A DNA stretch of 64,000 nt from Flagellimonas eckloniae (GTDB lineage: Bacteria > Bacteroidota > Bacteroidia > Flavobacteriales > Flavobacteriaceae): the NCBI RefSeq assembly GCF_001413955.1, contig NZ_LCTZ01000002.1:1598501-1662500 (forward strand), read 5' to 3'. The position numbers and the translations under genes were made by a program. Below the pieces are notes generated by a model, which saw only the letters and a program-made list of their open reading frames with translations, did not search any database and was not told the DNA's origin. Of this stretch, positions 1-8,827 are shown in pieces (positions within the stretch are counted from its first letter, which is position 1; each line of letters opens with the position of its first letter).

Positions 1-3000
1 CGTCCGTATCGTCGTCCGCCGCGATATGGTTCGCGATGTCAGTGGCGTTCGTGGCGATGTTGCCAGCGTTCGTGGTTATGCCACCAGCATTCGTTGCTAT
101 GTCGGTCGTGTTGGTCGCTATGTTGCCAGCGTTAGCCGTAACCCCCGCAGAATCGTCAAGGGCAGAGATGTCAACAGCTGGATTGTTACCCAACTCATTA
201 GTGTAGCTCAATTCATTCGTCGCGCCATTAAAACCTAATATGGTGTTGGTTTCTGAAATCGTTACCGAGGCAACATTTAAATAAAGGGCGCCATCTGTTC
301 CCGCTGCAATGTCATTGTTTGCATCGGCACTTATAAGGTTTACCGACTCTGTTCCCCCACCATCCGTAATTTGAACACTACCAGCAGTAATACCACTACC
401 CGTATTATATTCATTCGTATCGTCCGTATCGTCGTCCGCCGCGATATGGTTCGCGATGTCAGTGGCGTTCGTGGCGATGTTGCCAGCGTTCGTGGTTATG
501 CCACCAGCATTCGTTGCTATGTCGGTCGTGTTGGTCGCTATGTTGCCAGCGTTAGCCGTAACCCCCGCAGAATCGTCAAGGGCAGAGATGTCAGCGGATA
601 ACGTCGTGCCGCTCTCCGTTACACTCAGGTTCGTGCCGTCAAAGGCAACAGCACTGATATCATCATCCGCAAGACCGTCGACATAGGCCTTCGTGGCAGC
701 GTCATTCCCGGCTGTCGGGGTGCCTAGGCCGGTAAGTACCAATCCATTGGCATCGTTGCCTTCCGTAAGCACTTCCTCTATGTCCTGTAGCTCGTTCGTA
801 TCGTCCGTATCGTCGTCCGCCGCGATATGGTTCGCGATGTCAGTGGCGTTCGTGGCGATGTTGCCAGCGTTCGTGGTTATGCCACCAGCATTCGTTGCTA
901 TGTCGGTCGTGTTGGTCGCTATGTTGCCAGCGTTAGCCGTAACCCCCGCAGAATCGTCAAGGGCAGAGATGTCAGCGGATAACGTCGTGCCGCTCTCCGT
1001 TACACTCAGGTTCGTGCCGTCAAAGGCAACAGCACTGATATCATCATCCGCAAGACCGTCGACATAGGCCTTCGTGGCAGCGTCACTCCCGGCTGTCGGG
1101 GTGCCTAGGCCGGTAAGTACCAATCCATTGGCATCGTTGCCTTCCGTAAGCACTTCCTCTATGTCCTGTAGCTCGTTCGTATCGTCCGTATCGTCGTCCG
1201 CCGCGATATGGTTCGCGATGTCAGTGGCGTTCGTGGCGATGTTGCCAGCGTTCGTGGTTATGCCACCAGCATTCGTTGCTATGTCGGTCGTGTTGGTCGC
1301 TATGTTGCCAGCGTTAGCCGTAACCCCCGCAGAATCGTCAAGGGCAGAGATGTCAGCGGATAACGTCGTGCCGCTCTCCGTTACACTCAGGTTCGTGCCG
1401 TCAAAGGCAACAGCACTGATATCATCATCCGCAAGACCGTCGACATAGGCCTTCGTGGCAGCGTCACTCCCGGCTGTCGGGGTGCCTAGGCCGGTAAGTA
1501 CCAATCCATTGGCATCGTTGCCTTCCGTAAGCACTTCCTCTATGTCCTGTAGCTCGTTCGTATCGTCCGTATCGTCGTCCGCCGCGATATGGTTCGCGAT
1601 GTCAGTGGCGTTCGTGGCGATGTTGCCAGCGTTCGTGGTTATGCCACCAGCATTCGTTGCTATGTCGGTCGTGTTGGTCGCTATGTTGCCAGCGTTAGCC
1701 GTAACCCCCGCAGAATCGTCAAGGGCAGAGATGTCAACAGCTGGATTGTTACCCAACTCATTAGTGTAGCTCAATTCATTCGTCGCGCCATTAAAACCTA
1801 ATATGGTGTTGGTTTCTGAAATCGTTACCGAGGCAACATTTAAATAAAGGGCGCCATCTGTTCCCGCTGCAATGTCATTGTTTGCATCGGCACTTATAAG
1901 GTTTACCGACTCTGTTCCCCCACCATCCGTAATTTGAACACTACCAGCAGTAATACCACTACCCGTATTATATTCATTCGTATCGTCCGTATCGTCGTCC
2001 GCCGCGATATGGTTCGCGATGTCAGTGGCGTTCGTGGCGATGTTGCCAGCGTTCGTGGTTATGCCACCAGCATTCGTTGCTATGTCGGTCGTGTTGGTCG
2101 CTATGTTGCCAGCGTTAGCCGTAACCCCCGCAGAATCGTCAAGGGCAGAGATGTCAGCGGATAACGTCGTGCCGCTCTCCGTTACACTCAGGTTCGTGCC
2201 GTCAAAGGCAACAGCACTGATATCATCATCCGCAAGACCGTCGACATAGGCCTTCGTGGCAGCGTCACTCCCGGCTGTCGGGGTGCCTAGGCCGGTAAGT
2301 ACCAATCCATTGGCATCGTTGCCTTCCGTAAGCACTTCCTCTATGTCCTGTAGCTCGTTCGTATCGTCCGTATCGTCGTCCGCCGCGATATGGTTCGCGA
2401 TGTCAGTGGCGTTCGTGGCGATGTTGCCAGCGTTCGTGGTTATGCCACCAGCATTCGTTGCTATGTCGGTCGTGTTGGTCGCTATGTTGCCAGCGTTAGC
2501 CGTAACCCCCGCAGAATCGTCAAGGGCAGAGATGTCAGCGGATAACGTCGTGCCGCTCTCCGTTACACTCAGGTTCGTGCCGTCAAAGGCAACAGCACTG
2601 ATATCATCATCCGCAAGACCGTCGACATAGGCCTTCGTGGCAGCGTCATTCCCGGCTGTCGGGGTGCCTAGGCCGGTAAGTACCAATCCATTGGCATCGT
2701 TGCCTTCCGTAAGCACTTCCTCTATGTCCTGTAGCTCGTTCGTATCGTCCGTATCGTCGTCCGCCGCGATATGGTTCGCGATGTCAGTGGCGTTCGTGGC
2801 GATGTTGCCAGCGTTCGTGGTTATGCCACCAGCATTCGTTGCTATGTCGGTCGTGTTGGTCGCTATGTTGCCAGCGTTAGCCGTAACCCCCGCAGAATCG
2901 TCAAGGGCAGAGATGTCAGCGGATAACGTCGTGCCGCTCTCCGTTACACTCAGGTTCGTGCCGTCAAAGGCAACAGCACTGATATCATCATCCGCAAGAC

Positions 3001-3481
3001 CGTCGACATAGGCCTTCGTGGCAGCGTCACTCCCGGCTGTCGGGGTGCCTAGGCCGGTAAGTACCAATCCATTGGCATCGTTGCCTTCCGTAAGCACTTC
3101 CTCTATGTCCTGTAGCTCGTTCGTATCGTCCGTATCGTCGTCCGCCGCGATATGGTTCGCGATGTCAGTGGCGTTCGTGGCGATGTTGCCAGCGTTCGTG
3201 GTTATGCCACCAGCATTCGTTGCTATGTCGGTCGTGTTGGTCGCTATGTTGCCAGCGTTAGCCGTAACCCCCGCAGAATCGTCAAGGGCAGAGATGTCAG
3301 CGGATAACGTCGTGCCGCTCTCCGTTACACTCAGGTTCGTGCCGTCAAAGGCAACAGCACTGATATCATCATCCGCAAGACCGTCGACATAGGCCTTCGT
3401 GGCAGCGTCACTCCCGGCTGTCGGGGTGCCTAGGCCGGTAAGTACCAATCCATTGGCATCGTTGCCTTCCGTAAGCACTTC
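1..3481 (-). repeat. Nested near-identical coding repeats (381 and 420 bp units)
   Basis: A stalk-coding block beginning CGTCCGTATCGTCGTCCGCC on the plus strand recurs at 1, 421, 802, 1183, 1564, 1984, 2365, 2746 and 3127. The spacings are 420, 381, 381, 381, 420, 381, 381 and 381 bp (140 and 127 codons). Positions 26-600 and 1589-2163 repeat at a higher-order period of 1563 bp. Differences are rare: one T/C change (near 698 and 2642) distinguishes two of the type A heads. From the gene 5' end the head order is A, A, A', A, B, A, A, A', B. Confidence 0.92.
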
Positions 3482-3970
3482 GGATAGGGTCTGGTCGTCG
3501 GTATTAACCAAAGCTGCAATATCTGCTAAAGCAATTGAAAATGTATTTGTATCTGAATCTGTAATTACCAGATTCGTATTTGTTCCATCAATACCAAAAG
3601 AAGCTACAGTGGTATTTGTATCCGTAAGGGTATCACTCAAGCTACTTAAATCAACATTTACACTTCCCCCATTTTCCAAAGTCAATGTCAATTCATTTGT
3701 AATTCCATCAAAAGCAAAACCTGTTAGTTGCTGGTCATCTGATGAAGTTAGTTCCCAAGAATCACCATCCCAAAAATAGATGGTACCTGTATTGGTGTTT
3801 ACATAAATATCTCCGGCGTCAGCTCCTGCCGGTGTTGCTACTCCAGGTGTTGTAACTGTGGTTCCACTTAGAACTTCACAATTGCATTGATCTTGCAAGG
3901 TTACCGTAGTCTGTGAGAAAGCAAATCCTGTAAAGAAAAGGAAAGCTATTATTATGATGCTCTTTTTCAT
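1..3970 (-). CDS. Giant repetitive tail-fibre-like surface protein (3' end outside window)
   Basis: The minus-strand frame opens with ATG at 3968-3970 and I see no stop before the window edge, so at least 1323 residues are present and the C-terminus is missing. Residues 1-20 form a signal peptide (MKKSIIIIAFLFFTGFAFSQ). Residues about 25-160 are a unique Thr/Asp-rich N-terminal region. From about residue 163 the protein is modular. A stalk module (DISALDDSAGV, then heptads such as NAGNIAT, NTTDIAT, NAGGITT, NATDIAN, then ADDDTDDTNE) alternates with a head module of type A (contains EGNDANGLVLTGLGTPTAG and ATKAYVD) or type B (contains YNTGSGITAGSVQITDGG). The ATKAYVD motif and seven-residue periodicity resemble trimeric phage-tail-fibre or autotransporter-like stalks, so a secreted trimeric fibre is inferred. 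The repeats are much richer in G+C than the flanks. The exact role is unknown. Confidence 0.8.
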   Translation of the reverse strand, partial: MKKSIIIIAFLFFTGFAFSQTTVTLQDQCNCEVLSGTTVTTPGVATPAGADAGDIYVNTNTGTIYFWDGDSWELTSSDDQQLTGFAFDGITNELTLTLENGGSVNVDLSSLSDTLTDTNTTVASFGIDGTNTNLVITDSDTNTFSIALADIAALVNTDDQTLSEVLTEGNDANGLVLTGLGTPTAGSDAATKAYVDGLADDDISAVAFDGTNLSVTESGTTLSADISALDDSAGVTANAGNIATNTTDIATNAGGITTNAGNIATNATDIANHIAADDDTDDTNELQDIEEVLTEGNDANGLVLTGLGTPTAGSDAATKAYVDGLADDDISAVAFDGTNLSVTESGTTLSADISALDDSAGVTANAGNIATNTTDIATNAGGITTNAGNIATNATDIANHIAADDDTDDTNELQDIEEVLTEGNDANGLVLTGLGTPTAGNDAATKAYVDGLADDDISAVAFDGTNLSVTESGTTLSADISALDDSAGVTANAGNIATNTTDIATNAGGITTNAGNIATNATDIANHIAADDDTDDTNELQDIEEVLTEGNDANGLVLTGLGTPTAGSDAATKAYVDGLADDDISAVAFDGTNLSVTESGTTLSADISALDDSAGVTANAGNIATNTTDIATNAGGITTNAGNIATNATDIANHIAADDDTDDTNEYNTGSGITAGSVQITDGGGTESVNLISADANNDIAAGTDGALYLNVASVTISETNTILGFNGATNELSYTNELGNNPAVDISALDDSAGVTANAGNIATNTTDIATNAGGITTNAGNIATNATDIANHIAADDDTDDTNELQDIEEVLTEGNDANGLVLTGLGTPTAGSDAATKAYVDGLADDDISAVAFDGTNLSVTESGTTLSADISALDDSAGVTANAGNIATNTTDIATNAGGITTNAGNIATNATDIANHIAADDDTDDTNELQDIEEVLTEGNDANGLVLTGLGTPTAGSDAATKAYVDGLADDDISAVAFDGTNLSVTESGTTLSADISALDDSAGVTANAGNIATNTTDIATNAGGITTNAGNIATNATDIANHIAADDDTDDTNELQDIEEVLTEGNDANGLVLTGLGTPTAGNDAATKAYVDGLADDDISAVAFDGTNLSVTESGTTLSADISALDDSAGVTANAGNIATNTTDIATNAGGITTNAGNIATNATDIANHIAADDDTDDTNEYNTGSGITAGSVQITDGGGTESVNLISADANNDIAAGTDGALYLNVASVTISETNTILGFNGATNELSYTNELGNNPAVDISALDDSAGVTANAGNIATNTTDIATNAGGITTNAGNIATNATDIANHIAADDDTD

Positions 3971-4003
3971 GGGGTTATTGTTAATTGACATCGTATGTAC
4001 TAT

Positions 4004-4039
4004 CTTTTTTGTAATCTTTTTTGTAATCTGTTTTGTAAT
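4004..4039. repeat. Three tandem 12-bp units in the leader of the repeat protein gene
   Basis: CTTTTTTGTAAT at 4004-4015 and 4016-4027 and CTGTTTTGTAAT at 4028-4039 are direct repeats. A partial fourth unit (CTGTTTTG) follows at 4040-4047. They lie 34-69 bp upstream of the minus-strand start codon at 3970, probably in the untranslated leader. Confidence 0.7.
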
Positions 4040-4101
4040 CTGTTTTGTTTGTTTTGTGCCCATATCCATCAATACTGCATTTTGGATACTTCTACACTTT
4101 A

Positions 4102-4109
4102 CAAAATTA
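4102..4109 (-). promoter_or_regulatory. Possible -7 box for the repeat protein gene
   Basis: On the minus strand this reads TAATTTTG, matching the Bacteroidota -7 consensus TAnnTTTG. No convincing -33 TTTG lies at the right spacing, and the leader would be about 125 nt, so the call is tentative. Confidence 0.3.
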
Positions 4110-4252
4110 CTTTTACCTATAGGGGAAAGAAATATTTGTTGTGTACTCCTTAAAACCGAATGTATAGCTGTTAAAAATTGAAGTCATCGACCTTAACTAT
4201 TAAGATTTTCTTAAGGTTATTGGTCGATAAAAGCAGTATTTTCAAAGGTTAT

Positions 4253-4278
4253 CATCATTATAGAATTCTATAATGATG
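4253..4278. promoter_or_regulatory. Perfect 26-bp palindrome, candidate operator
   Basis: The half-site CATCATTATAGAA (4253-4265) is followed directly by its exact reverse complement (4266-4278), centred on GAATTC. All 13 pairs match and there is no spacer. The lack of a loop favours a dimeric protein site over an RNA hairpin. It lies about 280 bp upstream of the start at 3970 and 175 bp past the stop of the next gene. Confidence 0.55.
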
Positions 4279-4452
4279 CCTGTTAAAACCTAAATTATTG
4301 TGAAATTTTACTTGTTAAAAAACATTTTTTTCACTGTGAATTAGATTCAAAAACACTCTATTAATTTTAATATGTGTGAAGGATATTTAGATAAATTAAG
4401 ATATGTGATTCCAAGACTTAGCAAAAAAATTACAGTAATAATTGATTTTGCT

Positions 4453-7400
4453 TTAGTTTTTCTTGACTCTATACGTGATTCTTCGGTTAGTGATTACAGA
4501 AGAAACCCTTATGGTTAAAACCGCAGTATTTGAAGTCTCAAAACTACATATGTAAGCCGAGTTTAAAACCAATACTCTATACTGTTCTCCATTTTCTGCG
4601 CTTGTTGGATTGGTAAGCGTTAGCGAACTTGTAGTTGCTCCACTATAAATTCCAGTATTGGTTACATTTTCCCATGATGACCCATTAAAACGTTGCCATT
4701 GATAGGTATCTGTATTTGTAGCTGTTACACCGAATGTTGTTGAACATCCTGGGCAGGTAGTTGTGTCAGTAGGTTGAACCGTAATAGCTGGTGGCGTAGC
4801 AGCTTCCCTGAAGTCAAAAGTTGTATTGGAATTTCCGTCCACAGGCGTTACATATGAAGCGGTTTGAACAGATCCATCTGTATTGATAGAAGGTATTCCT
4901 GAACCATATGTGCCATTATCATCAGAATCTGCATTTGTATCTGCATATGCCTCATCAGAATCGTTACAGCCATCGTTATCACTATCGGATTCCAAATAAT
5001 CATTATTTCCATCTGAATCTGAATCCGAAATCGTATAATTTACTGTTCCACTGTTTTCTTGCCCACTGGCCTGAACACTGTCTGGAACTCCATCTGTGCC
5101 TACCGTTCCCGTTAGACGACCACTTGAATGGGCTTGATCATGACCCGCTTCAACGGCATCGTAAATTCCGTCATTATCACTATCCAAATCCAAATCATCA
5201 TAAACTCCGTCATTATCTGTATCAATAGCTGCTGTCCAAATTATTGCATTAACCAATAAATCTTCTCCTGCAGAGTTAAATCCTCCATTTCCATTTGCAT
5301 GGGGCACTATTGCCCTTTTTCCTGGTGCAGTTCCAGTTTCCATTGCATCACCTTCTTCCCATATTACAATTGATGCTTCTCCACTGCTAGGATCTTGACC
5401 TAAAACTGTCCCTGTAGTCAGTCCATTTCCATAATATTGGGCATCACCTATATTGTAATTTCCCAATGATAGACCAGAAGTTATTGGATGTATATTATTT
5501 GTAATATTTACTTCAGTTGAAGATCCATTTCCTCCGGCGGATGCTCCCAATATATCATCATGTAAAGCTGGTTCACTTGTTATGACACCATTCGTGGTAG
5601 TTGTTAAATTGGACACATTGGCTAAGGCCGTACTACTAATTACGTCTTCGTAAAGAAAAGTTACTCCATAATTGTTGGCATCTCCACCCACTCCATCATC
5701 AACCACAGTAACTGTGTAGCCCAATGCTGTTAACTTATCTATTGTATTCTGTTCTTCGGAACCCGGAGTGCCATTGGTTACCCATAATACTGTTTTTGGA
5801 GATTCAACAGTATCCAAAATACCATCATTATCATCATCTAAATCTGTAATGTCTGAAATACCGTCCGAATCACTATCAATTGCAATTGTTAATGTCACTT
5901 CAGAAGAAGTTATGGAGGAACAAGTTCCTGTTGAATTAGATACAATAATTCTGTAGACATATCCATCTTTGGTCAAACCTGGGGCCAGTACAGTCAATGT
6001 TTCTGTAGTTGTCCCAGAATATTCCGATCCATTGGATACATTTGAAAAACTTCCTCCACCATTGGTACTCACTTGCCATTGGTAGGTATCTGTATTGCTT
6101 GTACTTGAAGCAAACGTACCATTGCTTCCCAAGCCTACGGTTTGGTCAGTGGGTTGAATATCTATTGTAATTGGACTTATAGTGATTGTTTGAGTCACAT
6201 CTATAAAGTTACCTGCGTCATCTGTTACTCTGTACGTTCTTGTAATTATTTCTGGATTGGTTCCTCCATCACTAACATCGCTTATATGGGTGACCGTAGG
6301 ACTTGCAGTACAATTGTCTGCTTCATCGGTAACATCCGTAATATCTACCGTTGGAATGTCCGCAGAACAATTCACAGTAACCGGAGATGGATTGCTTGCT
6401 GTTGGATCCACATTATCAATGGTAATAGTGGTAACTCCTGTAATGCTTAAGACAGGATCTCCCGTGGTACCTCCATATTCCACTACATATCCCTGTGCTT
6501 GATATGCTCCAGAGGTAGCAGTTGTATTTGGTAAATCATTCCAAGACCCTGGTGATGAAGTTACTGAAACGTCTGTAATATGTGCATAGTCTTCATTTCC
6601 TGATTGATTGGGTTCTCCTGAATTCCAAAAAGCAAAAAAATCGGGGGCAGTAGTTGTACCTCCTGCAGTTCCAGACCAAAAAGGAGTTCCTGTACCTGCA
6701 TTGGCAAGGCCTTCTGGCCCCGTAACCCATCTCCAATCTCCTTCCGTTGCAGCATCACTACCACCAATCCAGCCTACTCCTAAAGCTTGTGAACCTGAAA
6801 AATCTGCTTCCGCTTGGGAAGTTAGGGTCGCTAAATATCCTTGTAAGCCAAAATATGTTCTTAAAGCAGCAGCATCTCTTGCCGCTGTCCATGTGATATT
6901 GGGACTGGAAATAAATTCATAATAGTGACCTGTGGGGGGTAAAAAATTTGCACTACCAGGAGTAATTGAAAATTGTCTAGTTCCCGTTGGACTTGCAGCA
7001 CTGCTTGAATATTCCACGGCTAAAATAGCGGTTTCAAATTCTGCGTATGTTGTCGGGCCCTGAAGTGTAAGTTCTCCTTCCGTTGCATCCCATGTAGCCG
7101 TAATATTTGGATGTGTTCCGGTAAGGGTCAATAAATCTTCACCATTTATATATCCTGAAGAAATTTGGATATAAATAGCATCAGTTGTTGTATCATCTGC
7201 ATCGGTAATGCTAATGGTCTCCACTATTGCTTGTGAAGTACCGGGACAGTATGCCTGATCTCCGGTCACTGTAAGTACAGGAGGTTGATCTACGGTTGGT
7301 ACTATGGATTCGCTTAAGTCATCGGCTGTAGCGTTACTATCTGTTTGGTCTGCACTCACAGCAGTTATTGTATTTGTTATTGTGGAACCACTTGTACCAC

Positions 7401-8670
7401 CATTCACACTAGCTGTAATATTCAGTGTTGCTGTTGATCCATTGGTTAAACTACCAATTGTCCAAACGCCAGTCCCTGAATTGTAAGAACCGTCATCGCC
7501 TACAAAAGACACACCAGCAGGTAAAATATCCGTTATGCTAACATTTGTGGCATCTACAGGACCATTGTTTGTTACAGAAAGTGTGTAAACTATATTAGAC
7601 CCTTCATTTGGTGTGCTATCGTCAACGGTTTTGGTAACGGCCAAATCTGGATCTGTAGGGGCCAATGTACATACCTCAACCGAGAAGCTATTCAATGTAC
7701 CCACATCGGAACCTGCATTATCAGCAACAGTCAAGGTCCAATTCCCGCTTGGATTTTCTCCAATAAAATCACTCAAATTACCTTCTGGCCTAAAAGTCCC
7801 TGTAAATGGAGCTGATCCTGAGGTAATATCTGTTCCTCCTGAATCGTCAAAAACTGTACTTGTATAGTCATCACCACTACCTCCATTACCCGATGACAAT
7901 TCCACCGATGTTCCTGTTGGACTACTTAAAGTAATGGTTAGATCTGAATCCCATGGATGTGTTATATCTACTGTGACATTTACATCGGTTACAGAACTGG
8001 TTGTAGAAAAGTTGACCGTTCTCGAGACTCCAGTGGCATTGTTATCAGGTATTGAAATGTTAGGAGATGTGGACTCTGTTGTACATGTAGTTGCTACAGC
8101 AGTACCTTCCACCAAAACATCATCTATAAAATAATATTCATTGTCGCTATTTGCATTTGTAGCAAATTGTGCCCGAATCTCCAATGTTGAGCCGGACAGT
8201 CCAGTAATCGAATATGACGATGACACTCCATTTAAGGTAGAAGATTGATAATCTATCCAGCTCCCACCATCAATTCTATACGAACCTGAAAACCTATCGA
8301 ATGTAGTACCCGCAGGACCACCGCCGTTTTCCACTTCGTTGAATCCAGCGTCCAAGCTAAACTGAACATTGGTGTATCCAGATATATCTATTGACCCTGT
8401 GGACCAAGTTTCAATTTCATCTGTATTTCTACCATGCATTACCTGATCACCGCTCAAGTTTTCCACATCTAACCGTCTAATAACGTTATTATGGGTCTCA
8501 CCTGAAACGGTCCATGTTGTTGCTTCTGGTCCTGTTGCTGTTCCCGAGACATCTTGAACGGCTGTTGGACTTTCAAAATCCTCAAACCAAATTGTAGTTT
8601 GCCCAGATACGGTAACTGTTCCTAAAAAAAGGATAAAAAGTATTAGACTTTTGATATAGAGGTTTTTCAT
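4453..8670 (-). CDS. Multidomain secreted protein: P-domain, DUF11, C-type lectin, Ig-like, TSP3
   Basis: 1405 residues with a signal peptide ending about residue 23 (VSGQ). Approximate domain order by eye: jelly-roll/MAM-like 25-190; proprotein-convertase P-domain 195-335 (HPWDSDLTITLSSPTGT); DUF11 340-455 (DLAVTKTVDD, TNNGPVDATNVSITD); C-type lectin fold 575-740 with EPN (GEPNQSGNEDY) and WND (GSWNDLP) calcium/sugar motifs; HYR-like 755-830; Ig-like 832-925; short TSP3 Asp repeats; a ThuA/amidotransferase-like segment 950-1130 (starts TVLWVTNGTPG); TSP3 repeats 1130-1290; Ig-like 1300-1390. The last 14 residues, [14 protein letters not shown], are identical in the upstream neighbour (8828-12166). 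No standard type A or B sorting domain is evident. Likely an exported, possibly carbohydrate-binding, surface protein; substrate unknown. Confidence 0.85.
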   Translation of the reverse strand: MKNLYIKSLILFILFLGTVTVSGQTTIWFEDFESPTAVQDVSGTATGPEATTWTVSGETHNNVIRRLDVENLSGDQVMHGRNTDEIETWSTGSIDISGYTNVQFSLDAGFNEVENGGGPAGTTFDRFSGSYRIDGGSWIDYQSSTLNGVSSSYSITGLSGSTLEIRAQFATNANSDNEYYFIDDVLVEGTAVATTCTTESTSPNISIPDNNATGVSRTVNFSTTSSVTDVNVTVDITHPWDSDLTITLSSPTGTSVELSSGNGGSGDDYTSTVFDDSGGTDITSGSAPFTGTFRPEGNLSDFIGENPSGNWTLTVADNAGSDVGTLNSFSVEVCTLAPTDPDLAVTKTVDDSTPNEGSNIVYTLSVTNNGPVDATNVSITDILPAGVSFVGDDGSYNSGTGVWTIGSLTNGSTATLNITASVNGGTSGSTITNTITAVSADQTDSNATADDLSESIVPTVDQPPVLTVTGDQAYCPGTSQAIVETISITDADDTTTDAIYIQISSGYINGEDLLTLTGTHPNITATWDATEGELTLQGPTTYAEFETAILAVEYSSSAASPTGTRQFSITPGSANFLPPTGHYYEFISSPNITWTAARDAAALRTYFGLQGYLATLTSQAEADFSGSQALGVGWIGGSDAATEGDWRWVTGPEGLANAGTGTPFWSGTAGGTTTAPDFFAFWNSGEPNQSGNEDYAHITDVSVTSSPGSWNDLPNTTATSGAYQAQGYVVEYGGTTGDPVLSITGVTTITIDNVDPTASNPSPVTVNCSADIPTVDITDVTDEADNCTASPTVTHISDVSDGGTNPEIITRTYRVTDDAGNFIDVTQTITISPITIDIQPTDQTVGLGSNGTFASSTSNTDTYQWQVSTNGGGSFSNVSNGSEYSGTTTETLTVLAPGLTKDGYVYRIIVSNSTGTCSSITSSEVTLTIAIDSDSDGISDITDLDDDNDGILDTVESPKTVLWVTNGTPGSEEQNTIDKLTALGYTVTVVDDGVGGDANNYGVTFLYEDVISSTALANVSNLTTTTNGVITSEPALHDDILGASAGGNGSSTEVNITNNIHPITSGLSLGNYNIGDAQYYGNGLTTGTVLGQDPSSGEASIVIWEEGDAMETGTAPGKRAIVPHANGNGGFNSAGEDLLVNAIIWTAAIDTDNDGVYDDLDLDSDNDGIYDAVEAGHDQAHSSGRLTGTVGTDGVPDSVQASGQENSGTVNYTISDSDSDGNNDYLESDSDNDGCNDSDEAYADTNADSDDNGTYGSGIPSINTDGSVQTASYVTPVDGNSNTTFDFREAATPPAITVQPTDTTTCPGCSTTFGVTATNTDTYQWQRFNGSSWENVTNTGIYSGATTSSLTLTNPTSAENGEQYRVLVLNSAYICSFETSNTAVLTIRVSSVITNRRITYRVKKN

Positions 8671-8827
8671 CTAAAGATGTTAATTGTGAAATTGATAGGT
8701 GTATTTTCAATACTATCAAAATCTCAATAAAGATAGAATTGTGGTAAACCGTTATCTAAAAAATGTTGTAAAGAATTGAAAAAGAGTTGTTCAATGGGCA
8801 AAAAAGCATGTTTCTTGCATATTTATA

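Larger units (their letters stand above)
3971..4452. other. Gene-free region of 482 bp between two surface-protein genes
   Basis: I see no credible gene here. The region holds the presumed promoter and leader of the repeat protein that starts at 3970, a 12-bp tandem repeat (4004-4039), a stem-loop-forming segment (ATCGACCTTAA at 4186-4196 can pair with TTAAGGT at 4211-4217; GGTCGAT follows at 4222-4228), and a perfect 26-bp palindrome (4253-4278). The stretch 4280-4452, downstream of the next gene's stop codon, is A/T rich and shows no clear intrinsic terminator. Confidence 0.6.

Noticed and set aside
456..3392. Series of plus-strand ORFs of 76-126 codons
   Set aside because: They repeat with the 381/420-bp units and lie antisense to one continuous minus-strand frame with a signal peptide; no family resemblance.
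1..3481. Possible CRISPR array
   Set aside because: Units are far too long, the intervening segments are themselves repeated, and the whole is one reading frame.
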